In this document: piece by piece, positions 1 to 7,500 of the stretch
How the letters are laid out: each line of letters begins with the position of its first letter
Position numbering within the stretch: position 1 is the first letter of the stretch
DNA from: an uncultured Collinsella sp.
GTDB lineage: Bacteria > Actinomycetota > Coriobacteriia > Coriobacteriales > Coriobacteriaceae
Reading direction: 5' to 3'
Length of the DNA stretch: 14,508 nt
NCBI GenBank assembly: GCA_900757465.1
Contig: CAAENY010000134.1
Span: 1 to 14,508 of the forward strand
Notes under the pieces: generated by a model
What the model was told of the DNA's origin: nothing
Databases searched by the model: none
What the model saw: only the letters and a program-made list of their open reading frames with translations
Program-made: the position numbers and the translations under genes

Positions 1-99
1 CATCTTGAACACCTTTCGCTCTTAACTAGGTGTCCAATTCATCATACCCACTCCACCTTTCGCTCTTAACTAGGTGTCCAATTCATCATACCCACTCCA
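1..99. mobile_element. IS3-family (IS150-group-like) right end, partial and partly duplicated
   Basis: The 25 nt at 75-99 begin TGTCC and end in CA. Read on the minus strand they start with TGG and carry TTGGACA near the inner edge, which is the layout of IS150-group terminal repeats. The same 25 nt occur at 31-55. At 102 the sequence switches to recognisable arginase-like coding sequence, which fits an IS end abutting a disrupted gene. No transposase is visible, because the element body would lie left of the window. The IS assignment is inferred from terminal-repeat style and from the gene break, not from a transposase. Orientation of the element is unknown. Confidence 0.45.
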
Positions 100-100
100 C
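10..100. repeat. 44-bp direct tandem repeat, two copies
   Basis: Positions 10-56 and 54-100 are identical over 47 nt with a 44-nt period. Each copy contains the core CTTAACTAGGTGTCCAATTC. The second copy ends exactly where arginase-like coding sequence begins. There are only two copies and no spacers, so this is a duplication of an element end and not an array. Confidence 0.9.
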
Positions 101-101
101 A

Positions 102-356
102 GTTCGCATCTATGCCGAGGACGAAGTCTTGGCGGGGATTCAGGATGCGCAGAGGAAGCTTACGGCAGAAAACCCCGACAGAGTCGTGACCGTCGGCGGC
201 AACTGTATGGTGTCGCTTGCCCTCTTCGATTACCTGCACGGGAAATACGAGAACGTCGGAATCGTCTGGATCTATGCGCATCCGGATGTATCCACGCTGA
301 ATGATGACTACCCCAACGCTCACGCCATGGTACTTGGCAGCCTTTTGGGAGAAAGT
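102..356 (+). pseudogene. Arginase/agmatinase-family (ureohydrolase) gene fragment
   Basis: About 85 codons in one frame read as the middle of a ureohydrolase: VRIYAEDEVLAGIQDA, then VVTVGGNCMVSLALFDYL, then GIVWIYAHPDVSTLNDD and NAHAMVLGSLLGE. Family members bind two Mn ions through motifs such as GGDCS and DAHPD. Here the first reads GGNCM and the second YAHPD, so two metal-ligand aspartates are replaced (GAC to AAC; GAY to TAT). The N-terminus is missing and replaced by an IS-like end at 99/100. After LLGE the family sequence stops near 356 and the DNA matches a different gene on the other strand. It has no start codon of its own and cannot encode an active enzyme. It is a relic, and the family call is fairly secure. 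Confidence 0.75.
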
Positions 357-636
357 CATCCCGGTCTTCGGCGGCGAATAACGCGAATGTCCGCAGGCAG
401 ACTCCAATCTGTGCGCGGAGAAGCTGGGCGACGCAAACAAGATTCCTCGACCCGAGCATGGAGATGAATCCGTCTATCAGTCTCATCGCATACTCAGAGG
501 AGGATGCCAGATATAGATCCCATTGGGTAAAGTCGCCGTTCATAAAGGGAATCACTGCATTGCGCTCGGCGACTCTCAAGGCACTCAGGCTTTGTTCTAT
601 TTTCTCAGCTTCTTGTTTGAACTGTTCGCTATCCAA
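357..636 (-). pseudogene. 5' fragment of an unidentified helical protein gene, broken at its 3' end
   Basis: On the minus strand the reading frame from a TTG codon at 636 encodes LDSEQFKQEAEKIEQSLSAL, then a stretch including DLYLASSSEYAMRLIDGFIS and LRAQIGVCLRTFALFAAED. This resembles the N-terminal helical part of bacterial proteins of DUF5677/HEPN-like type, in which a region of the form RLxxxLR(T/F)ALF recurs. That comparison is from memory and weak. A G-run (GGGGG) lies about 4 nt upstream of the TTG. The frame is also open for a few codons further upstream without a better start, so the N-terminus may be incomplete too. At about 357 it runs into antisense arginase DNA, so the C-terminus is lost. 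Confidence 0.5.
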
Positions 637-734
637 AATGCCCCCAAATGTCGGCTTCTCAACAAATCAGAAAAAGCATTGGCTATACTGATGCGGACAG
701 TTCCGGGAGGGGTGCAAGAGACGGAAGGGCCGTA

Positions 735-1184
735 ATGGGTGAGAAGGGCGAGCGGCCGGAGCGGGTGTTCCCCGGCAGGACAGACCCGTGGTTCATAGCG
801 GCCATGGTGATTGTGGCGGGCGGTTTATCCGCGGCGTGTATCGCGTGTTTCCTGAGCTCGAGTCCCGCGCTCCTATGGGGCTGGCTCGCGCTGCTGCCCA
901 TCCCGGCCCTCGTGGCCCTGGCTGCCCTTCCCGTCCGCAGCAATCGCCTCGAGCTCTACGGCGACCGCCTCGTCGTCGTGTACGCTGGGACGCGTTCGGT
1001 GATACCCTACGCCCACGTGCGGGGCGTCCGGCGCACCAGGACGCTCTGGGCGGGGACGGCCAACTCGCTCGACCGCGTCTACATCGAGGCGCCCTACGAC
1101 GGCGACGCCATCGTCTCGGTCAGAGACAACGACGCCCTCGTGGCGGAGCTGGGGCGCAGGTGCGGCCTTGGGCCCGGCGCCTGA
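735..1184 (+). CDS. Membrane protein with bacterial PH-like domain (bPH_6/YyaB type)
   Basis: This is a 149-residue protein. The ATG at 735 is preceded by GGAAGGG at 723-729 with 5-nt spacing, so it is preferred over upstream in-frame codons. Two hydrophobic segments (about residues 18-40 and 45-65) form a membrane hairpin. They are followed by a soluble C-terminal part with RLELYGDRLVVVYAGTRSVI, PYAHVRGVRRTR and SLDRVYIEAPY. The pattern of a strand pair, then 'P(Y)xxIxxVRxTR', then 'SLDRIxI' matches the short bacterial pleckstrin-homology-like domain formerly called DUF1200. Family members have no established enzymatic role. The next gene starts 20 bp downstream, so the two were probably co-transcribed. 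The gene looks intact although its neighbours on both sides are broken. Confidence 0.75.
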   Translation: MGEKGERPERVFPGRTDPWFIAAMVIVAGGLSAACIACFLSSSPALLWGWLALLPIPALVALAALPVRSNRLELYGDRLVVVYAGTRSVIPYAHVRGVRRTRTLWAGTANSLDRVYIEAPYDGDAIVSVRDNDALVAELGRRCGLGPGA

Positions 1185-1204
1185 CGCCCCGAAAGGAAGA
1201 GAGG

Positions 1205-1318
1205 ATGGACGTCCCGCACTGGCCCTACTGGAGGAAGTATTCCCTCGGCGGCACACAGGTCTGGTACGCGGACTGGGGCGACTGCCCCTTCGACACTGGT
1301 CTACATGAGCCCAGTTGA
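1205..1318 (+). pseudogene. Unidentified gene, truncated by an IS remnant after about 32 codons
   Basis: The ATG at 1205 has an excellent ribosome binding site (AGGAAGAGAGG at 1194-1204) and lies 20 bp after the PH-domain gene, as in an operon. The product starts MDVPHWPYWRKYSLGGTQVW and continues through YADWGDCPFDTG. From about 1293 the DNA reads, in another frame, as the C-terminus of an IS3 transposase, so the remaining in-frame residues (about LHEPS before TGA at 1316-1318) come from IS sequence. I do not recognise the family. The aromatic-rich start is distinctive enough for a search to identify the intact parent. Confidence 0.6.
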
Positions 1319-1360
1319 GTTCAGGAACGCAGGGCTGTCCCTGTAAAAAATGTTTAAGCA
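1293..1360 (+). mobile_element. IS3-family remnant: transposase C-terminus plus right terminal repeat
   Basis: In the frame starting at 1296 the sequence reads LVYMSPVEFRNAGLSL followed by TAA at 1344-1346. 'YMSPVEFR..AGL' just before the stop is the typical C-terminus of the IS3-family OrfB transposase (rve integrase). The last codons overlap a 25-nt stretch, 1336-1360, that begins TGTCC and ends CA, the expected form of an IS150-group right terminal repeat. Only about 17 codons remain, so the rest of the element was deleted with the 3' part of the gene starting at 1205. The left boundary (about 1293) is approximate. Confidence 0.65.
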
Positions 1361-1671
1361 ACCGTTGCAAATCCATTCTCCCGCGCAGAGAGCCCCGGGT
1401 AGGCCGAGCTCGCGTCGGGCATGTAGCCCATACGCCTCCGGGCGGCGGCAAGCCCGCGCCCGCCGCACTCGCCGAACAGCTCAACCGAGCCCGAGCTGGG
1501 GCTGGCGGTGCCAGTGACGATACAGATGAGCGTTGACTTCCCGGCGCCGTTTTCGCCGATGAGCCCGTAGACGCGCCCCGCCTCGAGGGCGAGGTCGATG
1601 GGGCCAAGGACGGTCATCCCGCGGTACGCCTTCGTGACCCCGTGAAGGCGGAGGGGCATGGCTGTCGTCAT
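1354..1671 (-). pseudogene. ABC-transporter ATPase, truncated after the Walker A half
   Basis: The minus-strand start ATG at 1671 is preceded by AAAGGA with a 6-nt gap. The product begins MTTAMPLRLHGVTKAYRGMT, then LGPIDLALEAGRVYGLIGEN with Walker A GENGAGKST and the Q-loop-region segment RRRMGYMPDASSAYPGLSAR. These are hallmarks of an ABC-2-type exporter ATPase with the CcmA/YhaQ-like layout. A full domain is about 220-300 residues. Here only about 105 codons remain, so the signature motif (LSGGQ), Walker B and switch His are missing. The break is at the IS3 remnant (IS end at 1360, stop codon supplied from IS DNA). It is the last gene of the PadR operon. The permease that would normally accompany it is absent. 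It cannot hydrolyse ATP in this form. Confidence 0.8.
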
Positions 1672-1800
1672 TGCGTTCCTTTCTCCTCGGATGGATTTTG
1701 GGTATGCGTCATGGGCCCCCGCGCGGGACGGGGAGCGAATCGACGCAGGCTCGAGGCCGGTTGGGTTGGAGTTGAGGTCCGGATTCCACAGGCTTGCACA

Positions 1801-1824
1801 GCCCGACGGACGGGGCGTCCGGGC
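1801..1824 (-). terminator. Hairpin after the small membrane-protein gene (possible attenuator)
   Basis: Positions 1801-1808 (GCCCGACG) pair with 1816-1824 (CGTCCGGGC) with one bulged base and a GACGGGG loop. It lies 10 nt downstream of the stop of the small gene, in the 162-bp gap before the truncated ATPase. No T-run follows on the minus strand, so it is more likely to stabilise the message or attenuate than to terminate cleanly. Confidence 0.3.
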
Positions 1825-1833
1825 ACGCTATGC

Positions 1834-2115
1834 TTAGGGAGCGGTGGGCGCCTCCGGGGCAGCAGGGGACTCGGACGCGGTGATGCCGGAGGTGTCGACC
1901 TCGCCGATTCCGGCGAGCTGCTCGATGAGGGGGAGGCCCGTCGGGTCGTCCACCTCGACGCCGCCGAGCACGATGGTGCTGTCGCGCGTGTCGATTTGGG
2001 TTGTGAACACGGCCGGGTCGAAACCCGAAGCGATAAAGCCAATGCCCGCGAGGACAACACCCGCGGCAACGAGCCCGCCCGCCACGGCGAGGTAGATCTT
2101 CTTCGCGCTGGTCAT
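1834..2115 (-). CDS. Small single-span membrane protein of the PadR/DUF1700 locus
   Basis: This is a 93-residue protein. ATG at 2115 is chosen because AAAGGAG lies 8 nt upstream; the alternative GTG at 2124 overlaps that ribosome binding site. It begins MTSAKKIYLAVAGGLVAAGV and has one transmembrane segment (about residues 7-31). A polar outer part follows, with DTRDSTIVLGGVEVDDPTGL and an Ala/Pro/Glu-rich tail (ESPAAPEAPTAP). The N-terminus resembles the start of DUF4097-type proteins, which often sit third in PadR-DUF1700 operons, but the long beta-repeat domain of DUF4097 is absent. It is either a naturally short relative or a shortened one. The stop of the upstream DUF1700 gene is 15 nt before this start, so the genes are probably translationally linked. 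Confidence 0.7.
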   Translation of the reverse strand: MTSAKKIYLAVAGGLVAAGVVLAGIGFIASGFDPAVFTTQIDTRDSTIVLGGVEVDDPTGLPLIEQLAGIGEVDTSGITASESPAAPEAPTAP

Positions 2116-2130
2116 GGTACTCACTCCTTT

Positions 2131-2754
2131 CTACGCCGCGAGATGCGCGGCAGCGCCGCCCTTCTCGCCCTTACCCTTCCAGAAGGGCGAGGCGGCCTTC
2201 CTCGCCCAGAGCGCCGAGAGGCGCGCAATTTGTTTTGAGGCGGCCCAAGCGCCAGCACCAACGAAGAGCGCCACGCCGACGAGGCCGAGCCCCACGCCCG
2301 CCGAGGCGAGGGCGTACGGGAAGTGGCCGATGGTGACGCCGCTTACGGCAAGCAGGAGCTCAACTACGCCCACGCCCCCGAGTGCCGCCGCGACGATCCA
2401 CACGCAGAGCGCCAGCACCCAGATGCAGATATAGACCGTGACGGCCACGGCGGCGAAGGCGGCGAGCAGCGGCACCCACACCGGGGAGCCCACGATGGTC
2501 AGCACCCACAGCAGCGCGGTGCTGCGCCGGCGCGTCCTCGCGATCGCGCGCGGCACGGCGGGCAGGTCGTCGAGCGTGGCCTCGGCAACCTCGCCGGGGG
2601 CGCCCATGGCGGTCACGGCCTCCTCCTCGCTCATACCGTCCTCCATGCGGTCGGCGATGGCCTCCGCATAGAACGCCTTGGTCTCCTCCACCTGCTCGGC
2701 CGGCAGGCAGGCAAGCAGCTCGCCCAACCGGCCCAGAAACTCATCGCGCGTCAT
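2131..2754 (-). CDS. DUF1700-family membrane protein
   Basis: This is a 207-residue protein. The N-terminus MTRDEFLGRLGELLACLPAE, followed by EETKAFYAEAIADRMEDGMS, EEEAVTAMGAPGEVA, is the classic DUF1700 N-terminal helical domain. Several hydrophobic segments follow (about residues 79-101, 103-127, 128-143 and 150-173). It ends in a basic tail (FWKGKGEKGG). The ATG at 2754 has GAGGGGG 6 nt upstream. It overlaps the 3' end of the padR-like gene by 14 bp, indicating translational coupling. DUF1700 proteins regularly follow PadR regulators in Gram-positive bacteria and are thought to act in envelope sensing or to partner an exporter. The precise role is not established. Confidence 0.85.
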   Translation of the reverse strand: MTRDEFLGRLGELLACLPAEQVEETKAFYAEAIADRMEDGMSEEEAVTAMGAPGEVAEATLDDLPAVPRAIARTRRRSTALLWVLTIVGSPVWVPLLAAFAAVAVTVYICIWVLALCVWIVAAALGGVGVVELLLAVSGVTIGHFPYALASAGVGLGLVGVALFVGAGAWAASKQIARLSALWARKAASPFWKGKGEKGGAAAHLAA

Positions 2755-3061
2755 GGTGCGCCCCCTCAACGTATGCGTAAATCTCCCGTACGGACGGCCA
2801 CTCGGCCAGGAACTCCTCGATGCGCGCACGCCCATCGTCCGTGATGCGGTAGTACCGGCGCAGCCGCCCGTTGTGCTCGGCAGAGCGCGCCGTGATGCAC
2901 CCGGCCTTCTCCAGGCGCTTGAGCAGCGGGTAGAGCGTCGACTCCGTGAGCCCCATGCTCGCCGGCACGTCCTTCACGATCTGGTAGCCGTAGGACTCCT
3001 CGCCGGAGACGGCCGCGAGCACGCAGGCCTCCAGGAAGCCGCGCTTCATCTGGGCCTCCAT
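2741..3061 (-). CDS. PadR-family transcriptional regulator
   Basis: This is a 106-residue protein. ATG at 3061 is preceded by a perfect AGGAGG at 3069-3074 with 7-nt spacing. The product starts MEAQMKRGFLEACVLAAVSG and carries the PadR winged helix: EESYGYQIVKDV, LTESTLYPLLKRLEKAG (recognition helix with the family's 'STLYPLLKRLE'), then AEHNGRLRRYYRITDDG for the wing. The length suits the short PadR-s1 class, which dimerises through a C-terminal helix. As first gene of the operon it probably represses its own promoter and the DUF1700, small-protein and ATPase genes. The inducer is unknown. Confidence 0.9.
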   Translation of the reverse strand: MEAQMKRGFLEACVLAAVSGEESYGYQIVKDVPASMGLTESTLYPLLKRLEKAGCITARSAEHNGRLRRYYRITDDGRARIEEFLAEWPSVREIYAYVEGAHHDAR

Positions 3062-3068
3062 CCGCACA

Positions 3069-3112
3069 CCTCCTCTCGTCATATACTATGCTATACACAC
3101 TATACGATGCAA
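3069..3112 (-). promoter_or_regulatory. Promoter and likely PadR operator of the PadR operon
   Basis: On the minus strand TTGCAT (3107-3112) and CATAGT (3085-3090) are 16 nt apart and resemble -35 and -10 boxes, with the AGGAGG ribosome binding site just beyond (3069-3074). The spacer is built of ATAC/GTAT-type words: on the plus strand CTATAC occurs at 3091-3096 and 3100-3105, a 9-bp direct repeat, preceded by ATACTATG. PadR operators commonly contain ATAC/GTAT half-sites, so autoregulation is a reasonable inference. Confidence 0.5.
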
Positions 3113-3401
3113 GGTATTAGACGTCAACTCTCATCGCGAAGATTCTCCGGCCCCTGCGCGCTGCGAACGTGATGTCGCGGGGCGGTTGGCATTATGCATG
3201 AAACGTCAAGTAACGCTCTTTTGATCCACTTCCACTCGGCCCCATATGCCTTGTACAACGCCCCCTTCGACCTCGGGTTCAAGAGAGCCGCTAGTCTTCC
3301 TTTATACGTTCGGCATAATCGTCGGCGATACCCACAAATTCCAGTCCCGAACAACAGGAGTACAATTGCTGCTATTGTTGCCAGCTGTTGGGAGATGGAA
3401 G
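3113..3401. other. Divergent intergenic region upstream of the LuxR-type gene
   Basis: This is the rest of the 340-bp gap between the divergent PadR and LuxR-type genes. Open frames exist on both strands, but none has a good ribosome binding site or recognisable protein sequence. CATAAT at 3323-3328 could be a -10 box for the plus-strand gene, but no convincing -35 precedes it at the right distance. I see no RNA gene and no repeat. Confidence 0.35.
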
Positions 3402-4406
3402 ATGGACTGCGATGGCTACCCATGCGTTCCCATGCCGTTGATGTGCACTGCCTTTGTGCCGGGGCAGATTGACGCTGCGGTTGCAGGCATTTCCGGCCCC
3501 GATTCACGCACCATCGCCACGGCAGAAGCGCTGTACTTTCGCGGACAGGCCGCCCTCGCAGCCAAGACGGCGCGCCCCTATCTTGACGCCACCGACCCCG
3601 CACTGCGCTATTCCGCATGCTTTATCTGCGGATATGCCAGTCTGTCGCTCAACCGTATCGCCGACGCCCGCCGGTGCCTTGCGGGCATTCTCGATGCGCC
3701 CACCGACGAAGAATCGCTCGCCGTCCACGCCATGCATATCCTGTTCGCCTCGGCCGCAAGCGTCCTGCTACACTTGCCTTCCCCGTATTCTGCCGAAGAG
3801 TTTTATCCGCTTGCGGCGCATCTACCCGAAGGCCTGCGCCTGTTCGCCAGCTACGTGATGGCGCACGCCTTGTATCTGCACGGCGAATACGGCCGCAGCC
3901 TAGGCATGGCGGAAAATGCCCTGATCATGAAACAGGGAAGCTATCCGATCTCGGAACTGTTCCTGCACCTGGCAGCTTCAATGGCATGCATGAGCCTCAA
4001 GGACATCGACGCCGCAAAAACGCACTTCGGAGTTGCTTGGAACATTGCGCGTCCCGACGGCCTTATCGAGCTCATTGGCGAGCACCACGGCCTTTTACAG
4101 GGGCTCATCGAGGCATGCCTAAAATCACAATACCCTGACGATTTCGCACGCATCATCGAGATTACGTATCGATTCAGCTACGGTTGGCGGCGCATCCACA
4201 ACCCCGATTCGGGCGAGGACGTGGCCGACGACCTAACGACCACGGAATTCACCATGGCCATGCTCGCCTGCCGTGGGTGGACCAATGCCGAAATCGCTCG
4301 TCATATGGGTGTATCGCCGGGCACCGTCAAAAACCGCCTATCCGGCGCATACGCAAAGCTTGGCATCGGCACACGCGCCGAGCTGGTCGCGCATATGTTG
4401 CGTTAG
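3402..4406 (+). CDS. LuxR-family helix-turn-helix regulator
   Basis: This is a 334-residue protein. The ATG at 3402 is preceded by GGGAG (3390-3394) at 7-nt spacing; codons further upstream in frame lack a ribosome binding site and encode low-quality sequence. The first ~270 residues are a helical region with TPR-like content, for example AEALYFRGQAALAAKTARPY and YVMAHALYLHGEYGRSLGMA. The C-terminus is a GerE-type DNA-binding domain: TTTEFTMAMLACRGWTNAEI, then ARHMGVSPGTVKNRLSGAYA and KLGIGTRAELVAHML, with the family pattern 'xxNxEIAxxMxVSxxTVKNxLxxxxxKLGxxxRAEL'. No response-regulator receiver domain is visible, so the signal is presumably sensed through the N-terminal region. It sits 156 bp upstream of the large surface-protein gene on the same strand and may regulate it. 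Confidence 0.85.
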   Translation: MDCDGYPCVPMPLMCTAFVPGQIDAAVAGISGPDSRTIATAEALYFRGQAALAAKTARPYLDATDPALRYSACFICGYASLSLNRIADARRCLAGILDAPTDEESLAVHAMHILFASAASVLLHLPSPYSAEEFYPLAAHLPEGLRLFASYVMAHALYLHGEYGRSLGMAENALIMKQGSYPISELFLHLAASMACMSLKDIDAAKTHFGVAWNIARPDGLIELIGEHHGLLQGLIEACLKSQYPDDFARIIEITYRFSYGWRRIHNPDSGEDVADDLTTTEFTMAMLACRGWTNAEIARHMGVSPGTVKNRLSGAYAKLGIGTRAELVAHMLR

Positions 4407-4430
4407 CGACCGGACTGCCAAGCGCATCGA

Positions 4431-4454
4431 AAGCGCTCCGGAACCCCGGCGCTT
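4431..4454 (+). terminator. Weak hairpin after the LuxR-type gene
   Basis: AAGCG (4431-4435) pairs with CGCTT (4450-4454) and CCGG (4438-4441) with CCGG (4446-4449), around a short AACC loop and a two-base bulge. No T-run follows, so termination is doubtful and read-through into the surface-protein gene is possible. Confidence 0.3.
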
Positions 4455-4562
4455 CGCTCAATCAATTTGGACATTTTGACCCTTGAACGGCACTACCGCC
4501 ACGAGGCGCTTTCTCGCAAAATTGGATTATTTCCACCGATACTTGCGGGATGGGAGCCCAAG

Positions 4563-7500
4563 ATGCTTGATCGCCGTTCGCTACTTATCGCCGGAGCATC
4601 CTCGCTGGCAGGCATCATGCTGCCTCGCGTGCCGGGAAGCAAAAATGCATTCCTGCTGCCGTTCGCCCCCACCGAGGCATACGCCGACGAAGATGATCCC
4701 TTCAAGGTCTTGGTGCTCTCGCGCACCATGTTCGGTGTGGTCGTGGTCGACGTCGCCAACAAGAATACGCCCATCACGGGTGCCCAGGTCACGCTCACAT
4801 CGCGCTATGCCGCAGGCAAGCAGCTCACCGCCACGACCGATGACGAAGGCACGGCCATCTTTGAGGTCGCGCCGCTTTCAGAAGGCTACGTGGACGAGGC
4901 GACGCTTCTCGACGCGTATGACTTTAACGGCGGCATCTCCATTAGCATGGCGGGCTACCGCGATGTCGAGATTCCCCTCGCGCGTGTCCAAGGCGGCACC
5001 GCCATTACCGCACCCACACGTCCGCTCTCCGATGGCGAGCCGTACTTTCGCCAGCTCACATTCGACGAATGGGACATCCAGTACGCCGACGCCACGTTTA
5101 TGGCAATGCCAGCGGACGAAGCAGCAAACGATCAGCCCGACACGCACGCTTTTACCGTGCAGGCCCATCTGCCGCAGGGCGGGCAGGCAACGTTGCATAT
5201 CAATAAAGTGATGCCCGCTGCGGGCAGCTCATCCGAAACCGTCACGCAGATTGGCCAAGTCAAGGCCAGCGCATCGGGCGCGGATAATCTGGCGACGTTC
5301 ACACTCGAAGACAAGTTCCTCGATGCAGCGTCAAACCTTCTGGAGGAAGGATGCAAGCTGCGCTTTGTCCTCGACTATCAGGGCAAAACCTATACACTCT
5401 CCTCCCCCATGGCCGTTGTCACCGCGCCGGCCGCAAAGGCAGAATCGGGCTCGACCACCATCATTCCCACCACCATGGACCAAGAGATCACTCCGTTTGA
5501 TTTCCCCGCATCGTTTCCCGGCATCGGCGGTAATAAGTTCACGTGTTGGATGCCCACATTTCCGATCCTCTTCGATTTCTCGTTTGCCGGGTACGTGCTG
5601 TTTGGCGGAGGATACAAACCGGTCGGCTACATGAACGATTCAGGCAATCCGGATCCGGAGTACTGGAAGAAATCGCCGCGCGAGTCGGGCGCCAAGCAGG
5701 CAAACCGCTACCTCGACGAGATGGAGGGGAAGTGGAATCAGTACAAAAGTATGAGTGCCGGTTCGGGCACCGATCCAAGAAACACCAAGCTCCTTCGCCA
5801 CCATTGCACGCCGCTGTTCACGATGGATATCGCCACACAGCTGTACGGCTCGCTCGCCTACGATTGGGTGGGCAAAACCTGGGGTAACAACAACGACCCC
5901 GCATACGGCAATATTAAGGCCCTCTTCCAGGTAAGAACCGACCTCAATTGGACCGAGCAGTTTACCCTAGGACCGGTGCCGTTTTTCCTAAACGTCAACC
6001 CCTGGGTGCTGGCAAAACTGGCGCTCGCCGTGGGCGCCCACACGCACGGTAGCGGTGCAGCGTTTTTCAAGAACATTTCGCTCGACTATTCCAACACGTC
6101 GGGATCGTTCACCATCCAGATCGGGCTTGCCGTCACCTTTGGAGCCGGCGTTGCAGGCGTCGCCTCGTCTGCCGTGCGCGGCGCCGCATCCCTCACGTTG
6201 TTCATTGGGTACGAGAAGGCAGATGGACACCAGCTTCCGCGACTGCGCGTAGGTGCAGACGTCGATGTCGATGTGATACTCCAGTTCGTCATGTTCAAGT
6301 GGACCACCAAAGCTTGGTCGGGATCGTGGCCCACACTCCTCGATTCGTGGAATATGTCGGTGAACAATGGCGACCAGTATGTACTCCAGCGCTCTGAGCT
6401 CGCATTGGGTGGAGATACGCCCTACACGCTGGATGCCCGCTTCGGCTCAGCCGGCAACTCCGAGGCAGGTGGTGTGCCGCAATTTATCGCATCGGCCACC
6501 ATCGTCACTAACGCCGAGCTGCTCGCACGCGCCGAGGTTAAGGCTACTGCCGTAAACGTCGCGCCTGTCGTGCGCGATTGGGATCAAGCGGTCACGCGCA
6601 TTGAGCTCGAGGCAGATGCAGAAAGCGACGACACGGGACAGATCGAGTATTTCGACCACGCACTGATAGAGAACGACGAAAACGCCGCGCCAATGTATAA
6701 GTACGCCTATATCGGGCAGGCGACGAACGCCGTTGCGGACCCGAACGCCAATTCTGCCGGCGTGTCGGAGGACGGGCGTGGCGGTATCAAACCCTCGAGT
6801 GACAGCGTGCTGTTTTCCGGCGTGCTCAGCGAAGCTCACATGAAGCTGGCAATGATTGCCGGCGCAGAATGCCTGTTCCGCATCGCCTCGGTGCGCTACG
6901 GCGACAATGGCCGCTCGCGCCTGGTGGTGCACACAAAGGCAAACGGCACGTGGTCCGCTCCCACGCCCGTGGACTTTCCCCTTGGGTTTGGCGAGAACGA
7001 CGTGGAGCGCGACGGCATATACGATTACGACTTCGACGTGGTGGAATATACGGACGGTAGAGGAAACCGGGACGCCTACGTGTTGCTGGTCTCGGGCGAG
7101 CGCCGCGACGGCGACAACACCTTTTTCGATACGGCGAGCACAGCCGGCATACTGTCCGTCGTGCGCCTGCGCATAAGTAATGACGAGATCCGCGTGGTGT
7201 CGCATACGTCATGGCGCAGCATCTCGCGCGGCCGCCTTCAGGAGGATGGCTACCATTGCCTGCAGTGCCCGCGTATCACCGTGGGCAAGACGCTGGTCGA
7301 CGGGCGCCTGTCGGGTGCCTACCTCCACCGCCGCGGAACCACCGCAGAAAAGGCACTCGGCAGCGAGGCTGAGGTTGCGCTGGAGTGCTTTACCCTGTGG
7401 TCGGACGTTTCGGGCGACAGCCTCACGTTCCGTCAGGTCCTCCGCTTTCCGCAGGCACCGTCGAGCATCGAGCTGGGCGCGCCCGAGAATATCAACGGCA

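Noticed and set aside
10..100. Possible CRISPR array from the two identical 44-nt units
   Set aside because: There are only two copies with no unique spacers between them. They directly abut and fit duplication of an IS end better.
873..1607. Minus-strand frame of 244 codons across the PH-domain gene and the ATPase fragment
   Set aside because: It crosses two unrelated loci in a frame different from either. Its Pro/Arg/Ala-rich content is typical of GC-rich non-coding frames.
3124..3618. Minus-strand frame with a hydrophobic stretch between the PadR and LuxR-type genes
   Set aside because: It overlaps the 5' end of the LuxR-type gene and has no ribosome binding site that I could identify; the hydrophobic stretch (IAAIVLLLFG) looks accidental.
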